A stretch of DNA of 64,000 bases from Meghimatium bilineatum. Its lineage: Eukaryota; Mollusca; Gastropoda; Stylommatophora; Philomycidae. The translations under genes were made by a program, and so were the position numbers. Every line of letters starts with the position of its first letter. Position 1 is the stretch's first letter. Shown here one piece after another: positions 21,396 to 31,230 of the stretch. The stretch spans positions 16,390,394-16,454,393 of the forward strand of contig CM067317.1 of the NCBI GenBank assembly GCA_034231615.1, given 5' to 3'. Below the pieces are notes generated by a model, which was given only the letters and a program-made list of their open reading frames with translations, did no database searches and was not told where the DNA came from.

Positions 21396-21421
21396 GGCTT
21401 AATAGTCGAAACGTCGTCTGT
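21396..21421 (+). other. Hammerhead-like core motif
   Basis: CTGATGA, a possible 4-bp stem II (GGCT/AGTC, loop TAAT, with one extra A), then GAAA and ACGTC. Both conserved boxes of the hammerhead ribozyme are present, as known from Penelope-like element ends. I could not find a convincing stem I around it, so self-cleavage is unproven. The mirror copy is near 17775-17800. Confidence 0.4.
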
Positions 21422-21565
21422 CCCTGTATCTCGTTGTTAGGTTGTGTTATGTTTTATTTTGGTAACACATCTACCTATTTTTGTTTATCTTGACATTTGC
21501 CCGGTGTTACTCCAGCCACCTGCTTCCTGTTTAGGGTTGTTACCCAACACTGGAACATTTATCCC

Positions 21566-21578
21566 TATAGATTAGAGC
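21566..21578. repeat. 13-bp target-site duplication, right copy
   Basis: TATAGATTAGAGC, identical to 17733-17745. Confidence 0.88.
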
Positions 21579-21589
21579 CCAGTCTGAGC

Positions 21590-22200
21590 TCTAAAAAACG
21601 TTATGCAGTGTAAGCAGGAATGTTGTAAATCTTGAGATGAAGAAAAACAGCCAAATCTCTCCTTTCGTTTCTGTCTCTTTTGAATTGACTGGTTATTCTC
21701 TGTTCAAAACGTTTAATACCGGCACTGACATGACCATGCCAGTCTGGAAGGCCAAGAGCTGTGGTTTCTTCAAGTACTTGGATCAATCCCGCAGTGTTTG
21801 AGAGATTTCTGCAAGTAGTCCGTGAAGCGTGTTTTTTTTCTGTCCTCTACATTAACGCTCACCTTTATACAGTTTCCCATACAACAGTCTCTTTGGAAGA
21901 CGCTTGTATGGCATGCCGATGGCGTAACCGGTCCAACGAAGTTAATACCTGGTCAACAATACGTAGATAGTTTCCATCTGAGACTTTTCAAGAATCTCTG
22001 TATTAGAAATGTGATCATGCTAGCGTACACCAAGAAGGTTTCTCAGAGATCGCAATGTGCGAATTGTCTTGCATTCCTAGCATAGATGGTCATAGATTTA
22101 GCTGCAGATAGCATAGAAGTTAGAAACACTGCGAGGTAAATCTTCAGTTTGGTTTTCAGACTCAGACATTATCAACTAGGCTACCAAAAGCTGTGTGCCA
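21590..22200 (-). mobile_element. LINE-B C-terminal remnant
   Basis: Minus-strand reading in changing frames: a weak LRW..G segment, a degenerate GERN.GG.KK region, RFTDYLQKSLKHCGIDPSTW, then GHVSAGIKRFEQRITSQFKR in another frame. The order matches LINE-B (RYRDSLKTSLK at 3955-4254). Several shifts. It starts about 12 bases after the duplication of the inverted-repeat element, which may have landed in its 3' region. Confidence 0.65.
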
Positions 22201-22892
22201 GGGAGAAGAGGTGATGCGTCACAAAGACATCAGAGTCTTCACAGGCAGTTGATGCACTAGAAAGAGATAAGAACCCTCACTGCAAAGTTCGTAAGAAGTA
22301 GACGCATACAAAATGCGACAGTGTTGACAGTCCGAGAAGTACAGAGACACAAAGCCATTATAACTAATGCTATAACGAAACAAATATATTGTTGCCAAAA
22401 GTACAGCAAGCCGATACTATGTCGCGACGAATGTAAACATGCGTATGGCTGTGAGCAAAACCGATCAACCGATCACCAAAATATGAACAAGAGCCTAGCA
22501 CAAGGACTTACGGCTAGACACTCCGAGAAAGAGACAAACCTTTGTTAATTACTTTCCCAGGTAGGAAAATACTACACATTTACAAATATACTCTACGCCC
22601 GGAAGGGGGATTGGGGGGGGGGGGATTCCCAGAAGCCGGGCTCATTGAAGAGATAACTTTGTGTATTTTTCGGTGGAAGAGAAACGGTGATAGGCTGATG
22701 ACGTGGTGTAAAAATACCTTCCGATTGGACGAGAAGTGGTGAAGTTAGTAAACTATATAAAAGGGTCAGCAAAGATCGACCAATGATCGTGAAGGATGAA
22801 AAAGTAGGAGGAATAACGGAGGACTATGGGGAAAAAGAGAGGGAGGTGAAAAAGCACGGTGGGAAGATTTTTGGGGAGTTCGGTTGGCAGCT
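22201..22892. other. No gene recognised
   Basis: A TATATAAAAGG sequence at 22754-22764 looks like a TATA box for the plus strand, but no coding frame follows it. A G-run lies at about 22612-22624. No repeat assignment. Confidence 0.35.
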
Positions 22893-23276
22893 TCATTGTT
22901 TAGCTGCTTGTTGTTGCAGTATAGGCTCTACTGGCTTCGTGTACTGTTCTTCCTTTTGATCTGGCAGTAAAGGCACATCTGTGCCTTCGGTATTCTCGAA
23001 GATTAGTGCCTTGACCTCAGCGTCCACGATCACTGGGCTGTTTTCCCAGCATTCTCTATTGAGTGTAATGACGGTCTTGACTGCCTCTTGAAAGACCGTA
23101 GGAATAAGTCTTCATTCCCCGCCAGGAGTTATATCTTCTGGGGCGCAGATATGTTTAATGGCATCATCAGCACGACCCATCCACGATTTGCTTCTCTGGA
23201 GCCTGCTTCCTTTCACATGAGGGAACTCGTTGTGTAGTGGGTGGTCTGTGTCAGAACTCACTCTATGCACAGCCAT
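22893..23276 (-). pseudogene. Unclassified 127-codon frame with one in-frame stop
   Basis: From ATG at 23276 the minus strand reads MAVHRVSSDTDHPLHNEFPH, SRLQRSKSWMGRADDAIKHI, then one in-frame stop, then VFQEAVKTVITLNRECWENS and EQYTKPVEPILQQQAAKQ before the final stop at 22893. Amino-acid use looks protein-like, and the frame is otherwise open for about 380 bases in AT-rich DNA where stops are frequent. I do not recognise the family. It could be a remnant of a transposon ORF or a dead host exon. Confidence 0.4.
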
Positions 23277-23289
23277 GCCACATATCAAT

Positions 23290-24170
23290 TATATGTATCT
23301 TCTCTATAGTTTCTAAAGATTCTTTCCATGTGGGTTAAAAGTGATATGCCTATATACTTAGTGCAGTCGATCTTACTGCCTTTTTTCTTCCAGATGGAAA
23401 CAATCATCACTGTATTCCACTCCTATGGTGTCTTTTGTGTCTTCCATATCACATTGAACAGTCTGTGTATCCACTTTATACCTTTCATTGTTAGTATTTT
23501 TATTAGTCAAATCGGCATACTCACAGCATAACGGATAAAAAATACACAATATTTCTTTAACAATAATTCCTGAATGTTTCTTTAATAATGAATCCTCGTT
23601 GCGTCTATACTATTCATGTATACATTCTTTGAATACATTTTGAGATGATGATTAATAGAGAACATAATGGCTACAGAAAAGGTGACGAGCTGAGAAAGGG
23701 GACAGGGATGAGAAAGTGTGATATAGAAAAAAATGTAATTGTAGCAATGAGCACATTCTTGATCAGCTATGTCGTGTGCACGTCACACACAAATCCAGTC
23801 ATCTTTGATAATCAGACTTTTCGTTGGATTCCACAAGTAAATTCAAAGTGACCACTGCAATACACGGATGAGTCGGATCAATTAAGACGAATAACGTTCT
23901 GTGTGACCAGCGTGCAGGATATATCTGGAGAAGGATGTTCATTGGTGAAATTTGGTCAGAAATGATTGATATTACACAAAACATAATGTTGTAGACATAA
24001 ATGGTTAACGACAATCACTTCTCCAATATATGTCGGGTTCGCTGATCTCAGACAGCGTCACTTATCTTGGCTGATTATATTTTTCCCGTGTTTTTCTTTT
24101 ACCTTGCTAGATAGAGCATATTCAAAGCGACTAATTATCAGTTGCATCATCGACAATGTGATATCAACAT
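23290..24170. other. No gene recognised
   Basis: AT-rich, frames under 72 codons. A stretch of about 25 bases (CAGCGTCACTTATCTTGGCT at 24052-24071) recurs at 42128-42147. Nothing else seen. Confidence 0.4.
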
Positions 24171-24171
24171 T

Positions 24172-24474
24172 TCACCAGGACTTAAACTCGATTTAACCTG
24201 ACTTAAACTCGATTTAACCTGACTTAAACTCAATTTAACCTGACTTAAACTCGATTTAACCTGACTTAAACTCAATTTAACCTGACTTAAACTCGATTTA
24301 ACCTGACTTAAACTCAATTTAACCTGACTTAAACTCGATTTAACCTGACTTAAACTCAATTTAACCTGACTTAAACTCGATTTAACCTGACTTAAACTCG
24401 ATTTAACCTGACTTAAACTCGATTTAACCTGACTTAAACTCGTTTTAACCTGACTTAAACTCAATTTAACCTGA
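24172..24474. repeat. 21-bp minisatellite, about 14 copies
   Basis: Unit GACTTAAACTCGATTTAACCT. Copies differ mainly at one site (CTCG or CTCA), partly in alternation. The unit is a multiple of three, which creates a meaningless SQVK repeat frame on the minus strand. Confidence 0.97.
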
Positions 24475-24534
24475 AATTACCTCTTAACCCGAATTAACAA
24501 CAATTTAATCTGCATTTCTATTTAGTCTAGAACC

Positions 24535-25260
24535 CATTATTACCTCAGTTAAACATCATAACAAGGCTCAAAATCTTTTATTCAATACAAAGAAGACAAC
24601 GCTCCTAATGCATATCAACAAAGATAGACTCACATCTACAATAGTCATTGACAAAGAACAATCAGAGAATTTCAACAACTTTAAATATTTCGGGTCAATC
24701 ATTAACATCACAGAGGATTGTTCAGCAGCGATCAGATAGAGATTTGCAATGACCCTACAAAAAGTATTACAGATGAAAAATATGTGACACGGGGCAAATA
24801 AAAAGCAAAGTTTCAACTATTAAGGAACTATATTTATCCTATGATAACATATGGTTGTGATACTTGGGAAAGTGTATCCTCAATGGAAAGGTAAATAACA
24901 TTTGGAAGGAAATGATATAGAAGGATTCTAAGAAAATTATGAACAGAAAGACGATTCAACGCAGAAGTCAGTAAAGGTCTGAGCATATAAACAAATTGGA
25001 TCCTAAAACAGCTAACAAAACAGGTAGGCTAACATATTTTGAAAAAACAAAAATACACAATGAGTTCATGAAGGGAAAGGTTCTAGGAAATAAAACAAGA
25101 GGCAGATAAAGAAAACGATGTACACAGGATATTGACGACTTTCTGAATATGACACTGGAAGCAGTTGGACAGCTAGAACAGAACCAGGAGGCTTACAGAG
25201 TGCCGGTCAGGACAACATTCTACAAAGGTCACTCCACATATATATCTCATCAGTAGGTGA
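24535..25260 (+). mobile_element. LINE-D, degenerate RT thumb to C-terminus
   Basis: Plus strand in changing frames: remnants of the KT...I region, then KGKVLGNKTRGR, KRCTQDIDDFLNMTLEAVGQ and TTFYKGHST. The same C-terminal order is present in the opposing copy at 25705-26250. Many stops. It points toward that copy across a microsatellite cluster. Confidence 0.65.
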
Positions 25261-25519
25261 TAAGAAAGTAGAGTAGATTTCTAGTGGCAATGATTCCATT
25301 AGTAACTAGTGTATACTTCGGCTCACATACCGTAGCGATGATTCCATTAGAAACTAGTGTATACTTCTGTATGTTTGTCTGTCCGTCAATCCATCTGTCG
25401 TCTGTCTGTCTATTTAATCTGCCTTTCTAATCAATCTGTCTAATCAGTCTGTCCTTCGGTCATTTCTGTCTATCTAATCAATCTCTATGTCTAATCGATC
25501 TGTCTGTGTATTTCTGTAT

Positions 25520-25627
25520 ATCTGTTTATCAATCTATCCATCCATCCATCCATCCATCCATCCATCCATCCATCCATCCATCCATCGATCCATCTATCTA
25601 TTCATCTATCCATCTATCCATCTATCC

Positions 25628-25676
<49 letters not shown>

Positions 25677-25682
25677 ATCAAA
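25520..25682. repeat. (ATCC)n and (ATCT)n microsatellite cluster
   Basis: About ten ATCC units, a mixed part, then about thirteen ATCT units, flanked by CTGT-rich sequence. It adjoins the 3' end of the minus-strand LINE-D at 25705-26250 and may be its tail. Confidence 0.95.
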
Positions 25683-25704
25683 TCTGTCTTTCTGTCTGTC
25701 TGTC

Positions 25705-26250
25705 TGTTATCTAGTGGCGTGTCCTTTACAGAACGTTGTCTTCACTGTCAGTCTATAAGTCTCTCGGTTCTGTGCATGCTGCCCAGCTTCCTCCAGTGTG
25801 CTGTTCATAAGGTCTTCGATGTCCTGAATCCATTGTATTCTTTGTCTGCATCTTGTTCTCTTACCTGGAACTGTTCCCTCTATGATTACTCTTTGTAAAG
25901 CAGTGTGCCTCTTTTTATGTTCGAAATTTTTTTTGCTTTAATTTTTTGACAGTGTTGAGGAGCCATTTTTCTCCTATGTTGAGGTCGTTGCGGACATCTT
26001 CGTTGGTTCGTCTTTCTGTGCATGATTTTCTTTTGACCTTAATATAACATTTCATTTCGAATGTCAATACTTTTTTCCATTGCAGATGTCACTGCCCACG
26101 CCCACAACTATCACAACGCTTCACATGTTGCCAGTGGAAAGATATAGCTTTTTAATAGTTGTAACTTTTTTTCTTTGTGCCCATTGCCATATATTTTTCA
26201 TCTGTGATGTTTTTCTGTAGTCATTGCTAATCTCTTTCTGATCTCAGTAG
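25705..26250 (-). mobile_element. LINE-D C-terminal fragment
   Basis: Minus strand, in shifting frames: ERRTNEDVRNDLNIGEKWLL, NTVKKLKQKKF, then in another frame the HTAL..VI.EGT basic patch, QDIEDLMNSTLEEA and a terminal TFCKGHAT-like end. This corresponds to NVEEGWLVNTILHRKLKYIG at 9478-9545 and TTFWKE at 12640. At least two shifts. Confidence 0.75.
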
Positions 26251-26993
26251 AGCAATTTCCCAACACAAGTTACTCACAATACAACACAACATAAAAGATA
26301 ACACAATACAAATTATTTACATGGAAGCACAACACAACGTACTTATATGTAAAACAACAACACATACATACAACTGCATACGAACTTTCATAACATAAAA
26401 ATGAGACGCAATTCTCATACAATAAAAATGAAAAGCAGACACAGATATAAAATATTTATCACGCATCACACTTTAATCAGATTCACATCTTGGAACTCCA
26501 TAAGAACGAAAGAATAACAAACCCAACTAACATCACCATCGCGTACTAGGAAGGCAATGCCATCCAAGCACACACTACCACTGTGGATTGGGAGCCAATA
26601 AAATATGCACGAATATGGCGACAGTGTTAAAATATTTAAAGTTTTGAATTCGGAGCACACTACAGCGGAGCTTGGTACTGTCAATATTTGATAAGGACAG
26701 ACAATAAACAGTGTCTCCTCTTTTCTTTTTATATTTGTGGTTGTTTCTGGAATCCTTATCACGTTTTTTAATTGTCTGTCATAAGAAAAAGTAAAAATCA
26801 GAGGAAGAGTTCTAGTTTAGAATGTATTTTTCTTGTTGCCTAAGCAAGAAAACATAGTTCTTGTTTTGGAGTGATTAATTATAGAAATGTTGTTTGAGCT
26901 ATCTATATCAACTGATGTTTCTCAGTAGTTTATATTTATTTTTTCTGATTTATTATCAAACTCCCACCGCTTAGCATGTAGCAATCGAGAATA
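26251..26993. other. No gene recognised
   Basis: An ACAACAC-rich stretch at 26270-26370 and a 98-codon minus frame (26466-26762) without recognisable motifs. Confidence 0.35.
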
Positions 26994-27190
26994 CGAAATG
27001 CATTGTATCATGGTTTACAAACTGGCTCCGATTTATGCGTCTTTCAAACTGATACGTTTTGACTCCAGAATATCATTTTTGGGTTATTTCGACTTTCTAC
27101 GGGATTGAGCAGAAGGCCCCATTCTCAGACTTCCTTATTCGTCTCGTATGACATTCATGGTTCTGTTATGCTCTTACTTCTGATTTAACA
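26994..27190 (-). mobile_element. SINE-A, old copy
   Basis: Read on the minus strand it has the SINE-A order: AATAAGGAAGTCT in place of GACTAAGGAG, the tail of the GTCGGATGTGTC block, and GTTTACA..ATGATACAATGC. Diverged and lacking the (GAA)n tail. Confidence 0.65.
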
Positions 27191-27198
27191 ATACATGG

Positions 27199-27206
27199 TA
27201 GATATA
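27199..27206. repeat. hAT target-site duplication, left copy
   Basis: TAGATATA, identical to 27749-27756. Confidence 0.88.
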
Positions 27207-27748
27207 CAGCATGGTCCATGGGACATATTTTTCTGTCCCATCCCATCCCATGGCAATTTATGCCTGTCCCATCCCATCCCATGGGATTACTATTATAATA
27301 TTAATATGGAATACATTTAAAATAAAATTATGAAATTTATGAAAGTTTAGGTTTAGTGTCTACTAAATAGGACTACATATACAAAGAGACATGCAAAACG
27401 ACAAAATTTATTAACTTTATGACAATTCAGTATCATTCTAACACTCTCATTTTATTAGACCATTTCTGAGTCACTCTGCTCATTCAGCACATTATCAATT
27501 TCCCGCTGATCGACTGCCTCTACTAATTCAGTTAATTCGGGTAATCCGTGAACCATTTCCACAATGTTCATCTTACATGCAAATCTGATGTACACAGAGT
27601 TTATAACGAGAGCTGGTGACATCCGTTTTCGTAACTTACTCAACAACAATCCGGCCATGGGAAATACAAATATGTGCTGTCCCATCCCATCCCATGGGAC
27701 GTTTCCCATGGGAATCCCATGGGAATAACATTCCTATGGACAAACCTG
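27207..27748 (-). mobile_element. hAT transposon, internally deleted, with transposase C-terminal remnant
   Basis: Exact 8-base duplications flank a 542-base element whose ends, CAG.ATGGTCCATGGGA and (inverted) CAGGTTTGTCCATAGGA, are imperfect terminal inverted repeats starting with CAG, as in hAT elements. Inside, a minus-strand frame (27455-27709) reads FPMAGLLLSKLRKRMSPALV, NSVYIRFACKMN, resembling the C-terminal dimerisation end of hAT transposases (RRSRLSP...V..L.FLK.N). Most of the transposase is missing, so the copy is non-autonomous. Near both ends CCCATCCCATCCCATGGGA blocks recur, probably sub-terminal repeats. Confidence 0.85.
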
Positions 27749-27756
27749 TAGATATA
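27749..27756. repeat. hAT target-site duplication, right copy
   Basis: TAGATATA, identical to 27199-27206. Confidence 0.88.
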
Positions 27757-28270
27757 TCCATAAACATCTCTTTCTTAAACTTATTACTAAAGTTAAAATT
27801 AAACTTCTTTTGTTGAAATACGCACCTTTCAACCGTGGAAGTTAATATAATTTGGTTATATCAAAGCATTCTACCATAAAAAGAGTGACGCTGTGGTTCG
27901 GCGCTGTAATTATATTTTACAATGTATATTTTTTCTCCTTCTTTAAAAGTGTAGTGCCTGATTTTTTTGGTGTTGGTACTTTAAAAAAATTTATTTCAAC
28001 AAATATTATCTTCCCTTGTCTTACAGTCAATAGCAATCTTGGCACAAGCAACATAGAAATACTATTTGATAACTTTGCACAATTATCGAAGGCTATATTT
28101 TCAGTGTTTGTGAGTGCACTCTTAAATCTCAGTACACTGTTGCCATTCGTTCACTTGAAGACGGGATCAATGGAATTTGATTATCTATTCAATTATTTTT
28201 TCGAAAGTGGAGACCATGTTGAAATTGATGGATAATTTCTAGATCTCATCGCAGAATTTATATTAAAAAT
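27757..28270. other. No gene recognised
   Basis: A 127-codon plus frame (27852-28235) is rich in Phe, Leu and Val and resembles nothing I know. The minus strand is also partly open (SALTNTENIAFDNCAKLSN). I cannot support a gene. Confidence 0.3.
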
Positions 28271-28274
28271 TATT

Positions 28275-28415
28275 TCTTTATACGCACTACATTCTTCATA
28301 AGTTACCTATATGCACTATACTCTTCATTAGTTGCCTATACACATTTACTGTTCATTAGTTGCCTATATGTACTAAACTCTTCACTAGTTGCCTAAATGC
28401 ACTATGCTTATCCAT
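28275..28415. repeat. Old outlying copies of the GTTGCCTATA minisatellite
   Basis: Three to four degenerate units with ACTCTTCATTAGTTGCCTAT, the unit of the main array at 29025-29370. Confidence 0.8.
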
Positions 28416-28419
28416 GCCC

Positions 28420-28570
28420 ATGCCTTACAACCGTATATTGCCACTGGAAATGAGCACGTTCTGATCATACATAGTTTGGCTATGCTGCTGGTACCGTGCC
28501 AAATATTTTTCCATGTTGCCTATAAATCATGGCTGATATAATTACAGTTGCCAAAGTACAAGCAAGTAGA
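28420..28570 (-). mobile_element. LINE-D thumb fragment
   Basis: Minus strand: ATWKNIWHGTSSIAKLCMIR, TCSFPVAIYGCKAWAW. This matches ATWKLAQMKNLWQGTSSIVK at 55195-55262 in the plus-strand LINE-D copy. Confidence 0.7.
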
Positions 28571-29024
28571 AGCCGTGAAAACTGGAGGGTTTCAGAGACC
28601 GGGTACCCTGGTCGTAATTTTATCAAGCCCATATGCTTCATACTCTCTTATAACATTCATTATGGCCGGTCCAGCCAGCATAGGCTCAAATGGTTGGATC
28701 TCGCTTTACCGCTTGATAAGCCTGAACAATATTAAGTTACTCTGACAGTATCTACTCATATTTAACATTATAAAATTCTCCACCAGAGGTTATTCGAGTG
28801 GACAAACCCTCAGTTGTCGGTGCTCGAGCATCAAGAAAAAGAGAGATACAAAAGCGTCATCCACTACCTGCTTGCTACGATGCAGGTAACTAACCGTAAG
28901 AAATAAAGTTCCTGTAAAATGGACAATACCTACTTCGACTAAATTTTATAAATTGGATGTACCAAATGGTTCTAATTATTTGTGATGGACAAACTCAAAA
29001 AAATAAAGAATGCATTCGATAGTT
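28571..29024. other. No gene recognised
   Basis: Frames under 70 codons on both strands and no similarity to other parts of the window. Confidence 0.35.
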
Positions 29025-29372
29025 GTACTACACTCTTCATTACTTGCCTATATATACTACACTCTTAATTAGTTGTATATATGTACTACACTTTTTCATT
29101 ACTTGCCTTTATAAGTACTACATTCTTCATTACTTGCCTATATATACTACACTCTTCATTAGTTGCCTATATATGTGCTACACACTTCATTAGTTGCCTA
29201 TATATGTACTACACTCTTCATTAGTTGCCTATATATGTACTACACTCTTCATTAGTTGCCTATATATGTGCTACACACTTCATTAGTTGCCTATATATGT
29301 GCTACACACTTCATTAGTTGCCTATATATGTACTACACACTTCATTACTTCGCTATATATACTAATTGCTAG
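29025..29372. repeat. Minisatellite, 31-33 bp unit, about ten copies
   Basis: Unit CTTCATTAGTTGCCTATATA followed by TGTACTACACT. Early units are degenerate and later ones uniform. It is interrupted at its right end by a SINE-C copy, after which one or two units continue (29450-29520). Confidence 0.93.
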
Positions 29373-29381
29373 CATATCCTA

Positions 29382-29468
29382 TTCAGGACGTAGCCACCAA
29401 CCCAACATGTTTTGGCTGTAGTGATTTTCTAGGCAATATAAATACGTTCAGTAGTTTGCTATAAATAC
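29382..29468 (-). mobile_element. SINE-C body fragment
   Basis: Minus strand: ACTGAACGTATTTATATTGC, CTAGAAAATCACTACAGCC, GGTGGCTACGTCCTGAATAG, ATATGCTAGC. Same body as 39178-39295. The tRNA-like head is absent. It lies within the 31-33-bp minisatellite. Confidence 0.8.
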
Positions 29469-29749
29469 TACACTCTTCATTAGTTGTATATATGTACTAC
29501 AATCTTCATGACTTGTCTGTGATGTTGCAGAGAAGGGGGTGGGGGGTGGGTGGGTATTACCTTCTTATTTTTTTACTTGCCTCTTAATTCTAAATTTTTT
29601 TTTTTTTTTCTAGGCGAGAGTAGGAACCCATCAATCCCCTACGACCAAAATCAATTCTCTTAATTTGCGAGCTTGTTAGTTAATCCTTTCTGCACATAAG
29701 ACACACTCACATGTGCCCCGATATCCAATTGAGTATATCCGAAAGAACA

Positions 29750-29764
29750 CGGGGGGGGGGGGGG
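29750..29764. repeat. Poly-G run
   Basis: About 14 consecutive G bases after an ACACGGG lead, directly before a LINE RT fragment. Confidence 0.9.
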
Positions 29765-29769
29765 TCACA

Positions 29770-30120
29770 GTTGCAGTTCTGTGTTGGTTGACGAAATTTA
29801 TTTTGAAGGAAATTCTTTAAAAGTCCTACAGAGATTGATCATGTCTCCAGTACTTTTAAATACATACCTAGAGCACAAAATAAGGGAGACTCTTCGAGAG
29901 TATAACTCGTACAGATCGATCGAAAGTCAACCTATCTGCAACTTGCTCTTTGCTAATGAAATTGATTTTTCAACTGGGTCAGAACAAGAACAGCACAAGT
30001 TACCAGCAATGGAAACACAAGTTATCAATAAAAAATGGAAATCAACAGCGAAAAAGAGTAAAATCTTGATTAACATTAGAGGCTCAGAGAAATAGATCAA
30101 TATTATGATGAATGAGCAGA
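29770..30120 (+). mobile_element. LINE-D reverse-transcriptase fragment
   Basis: Plus strand: LKVLQRLIMSPVLLNTYLEH, KIRETLREY, then NLLFANEIDFSTGSEQEQ, where FANEID stands for the FADDID active site, so catalysis is lost. The region corresponds to the palm to thumb of an RTE-like RT. Confidence 0.75.
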
Positions 30121-30149
30121 ACCCGGAAGAAGTGAATATTTTCTAATAC

Positions 30150-30372
30150 CACGGAATCATGAATATCTCTGTATGTTCGCACAGCGTCGAATACGGTTCA
30201 TAGGGCAGATCTCTCGAGTTCGAGTGATTGATGCTGCTGTGTGGAATTCTTGCAGGTTGTTGAAACCCGTAGTCATACCCTCTTTGATGGTTGCTCTGCA
30301 TAGAGTCTCTCTTGGTCTTCCTCTTTCTCTTTGTCATTTGGTACCCATTGTAATGCTTATAGTGGCAGTCTG
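30150..30372 (-). mobile_element. LINE 3' remnant
   Basis: Minus strand KRKRKTKRDSMQSNHQRGYD is basic and LINE-tail like. The plus strand has CATAGGGCAGATCTC, shared with the LINE 3' end at 16493-16690. Old and uncertain. Confidence 0.4.
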
Positions 30373-30439
30373 ATGTCATTCATACTAAGTAGGTATTTGG
30401 TAGGTATTGTGTATGTTGATATCCTATTCGCACAGCGGA

Positions 30440-30860
30440 CATGTCCATAGTTGCTCAGATCTCCACTTCAGTAAATCTCTCAGGGTACAGCAGCTACTAG
30501 TTCCGTTTATATATTGGTTCAGTGTTCTGTTTGAAATTTTAGTTAGGTCATGCTTATCCTCACTCTAAAATCGCTCATTCTTGATATTGATTGATGCTTG
30601 TGTATCTCAAAATCTGATTGTGCAGACTGACGAAGAGCACTGAGTATGTCTGCTCGATTCATAGATCCATAAGCTGATCATCGGTTATGATGGCGAGGTT
30701 AGCTAATTTGTCCGTCTGTTCGTTTCCTTCCACACCCGCGTGTCAATGGACAAAAATAAAGAGTGATTTTTCGCAGGAATGTCCGCATTTTAGCTCTCTC
30801 TAATGACTCAACCAATCGCATACTCACGTGACCAGCTTTGACTTTATGAATCATATTCAT
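30440..30860 (-). mobile_element. RNase H remnant of a further non-LTR element
   Basis: Minus strand: HAGVEGNEQTDKLANLAIIT, then DDQLMD and ADILSALRQS in nearby frames. HAGV.GNE..D is the last catalytic block of an RNase H domain. It differs from the WIPSHCGIPGNEKADQLA of LINE-F, so it is another lineage. Confidence 0.55.
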
Positions 30861-30884
30861 TGATTTTTCACGTGAACTACAAAA

Positions 30885-31005
30885 GAATTACACAAGTTAC
30901 TATCAAGTATGGAATGGAAATCAACACCGAAAAGAGTAAAATCTCCGTTGACAGTAAAGAAACATAGATATAGATTAAAATTATAATGAATTATATTCAT
31001 GCTAA
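30885..31005 (+). mobile_element. LINE-D RT fragment, short
   Basis: Plus strand similarity to 30000-30090: LPSMEWKSTPKRVKS-like sequence and the same GGAAATCAACACCGAAAAGA stretch, without an open frame. Confidence 0.55.
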
Positions 31006-31119
31006 GTACATGTCTGATTAAAGTCTATAGTTTAATTCTTATTTTTGTAGAAACACATTGCTGCTAGGCGCCATTTCTTACTTGCTTGTTTGACTTGAAT
31101 TCTTCCTAACCAATATTAA

Positions 31120-31230
31120 CTCCTCTTAGAGTTTTCTAAGACATTTATTTTCAAATGAATTGAATTTCCAGTGCTGTGCTTTTGTTATTTCTGTCTCTGT
31201 CGGTAACATTGATTTTTTGCAATAACATTC
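31120..31230 (-). mobile_element. LINE thumb remnant
   Basis: Minus strand ends in HWKFNSFENKCLRKL, like LNAFENKCLRRLL at 63341-63598. Very short. Confidence 0.4.

Larger units (their letters stand above)
19718..21451 (+). repeat. Inverted-repeat arm, right (1734 bp)
   Basis: Mirror of 17745-19479. It contains a pyrimidine-rich stretch (20245-20345) and a pair of tandem sub-repeats (20934-21312). Confidence 0.95.
17746..21565. mobile_element. Large inverted-repeat element (Penelope-like end motif, no coding capacity seen)
   Basis: Two arms, 17745-19479 and 19718-21451, are reverse complements. In the segments I compared they match apart from a single T in a homopolymer (ten T against nine). 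Between them lies a unique 238-base spacer ending in an A-run. The right copy extends 114 bases further, to 21565. A 13-base direct duplication flanks the whole, so the structure entered, or was made, as one unit. The ends carry CCTGATGAAGGC...AGTCGAAACGTCG, a layout seen at the ends of Penelope-like elements; a diverged relative is at 51003-51120. The arms hold pyrimidine-rich tracts and no reverse transcriptase. Frames in the arms are low-complexity and not credible proteins. The family name is an inference. Confidence 0.85.

Noticed and set aside
22754-22764. TATA box TATATAAAAGG
   Set aside because: No start codon with a credible frame follows on that strand, and TATA-like strings are frequent in AT-rich DNA.
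24172-24474. Regular short repeats resembling a CRISPR array
   Set aside because: Units are contiguous with no unique spacers, and the window is eukaryotic. The same holds for the other minisatellites.
25487-25898. Frames with PSIHPSIH and LSIYLSIY runs
   Set aside because: Translation of the ATCC/ATCT cluster.
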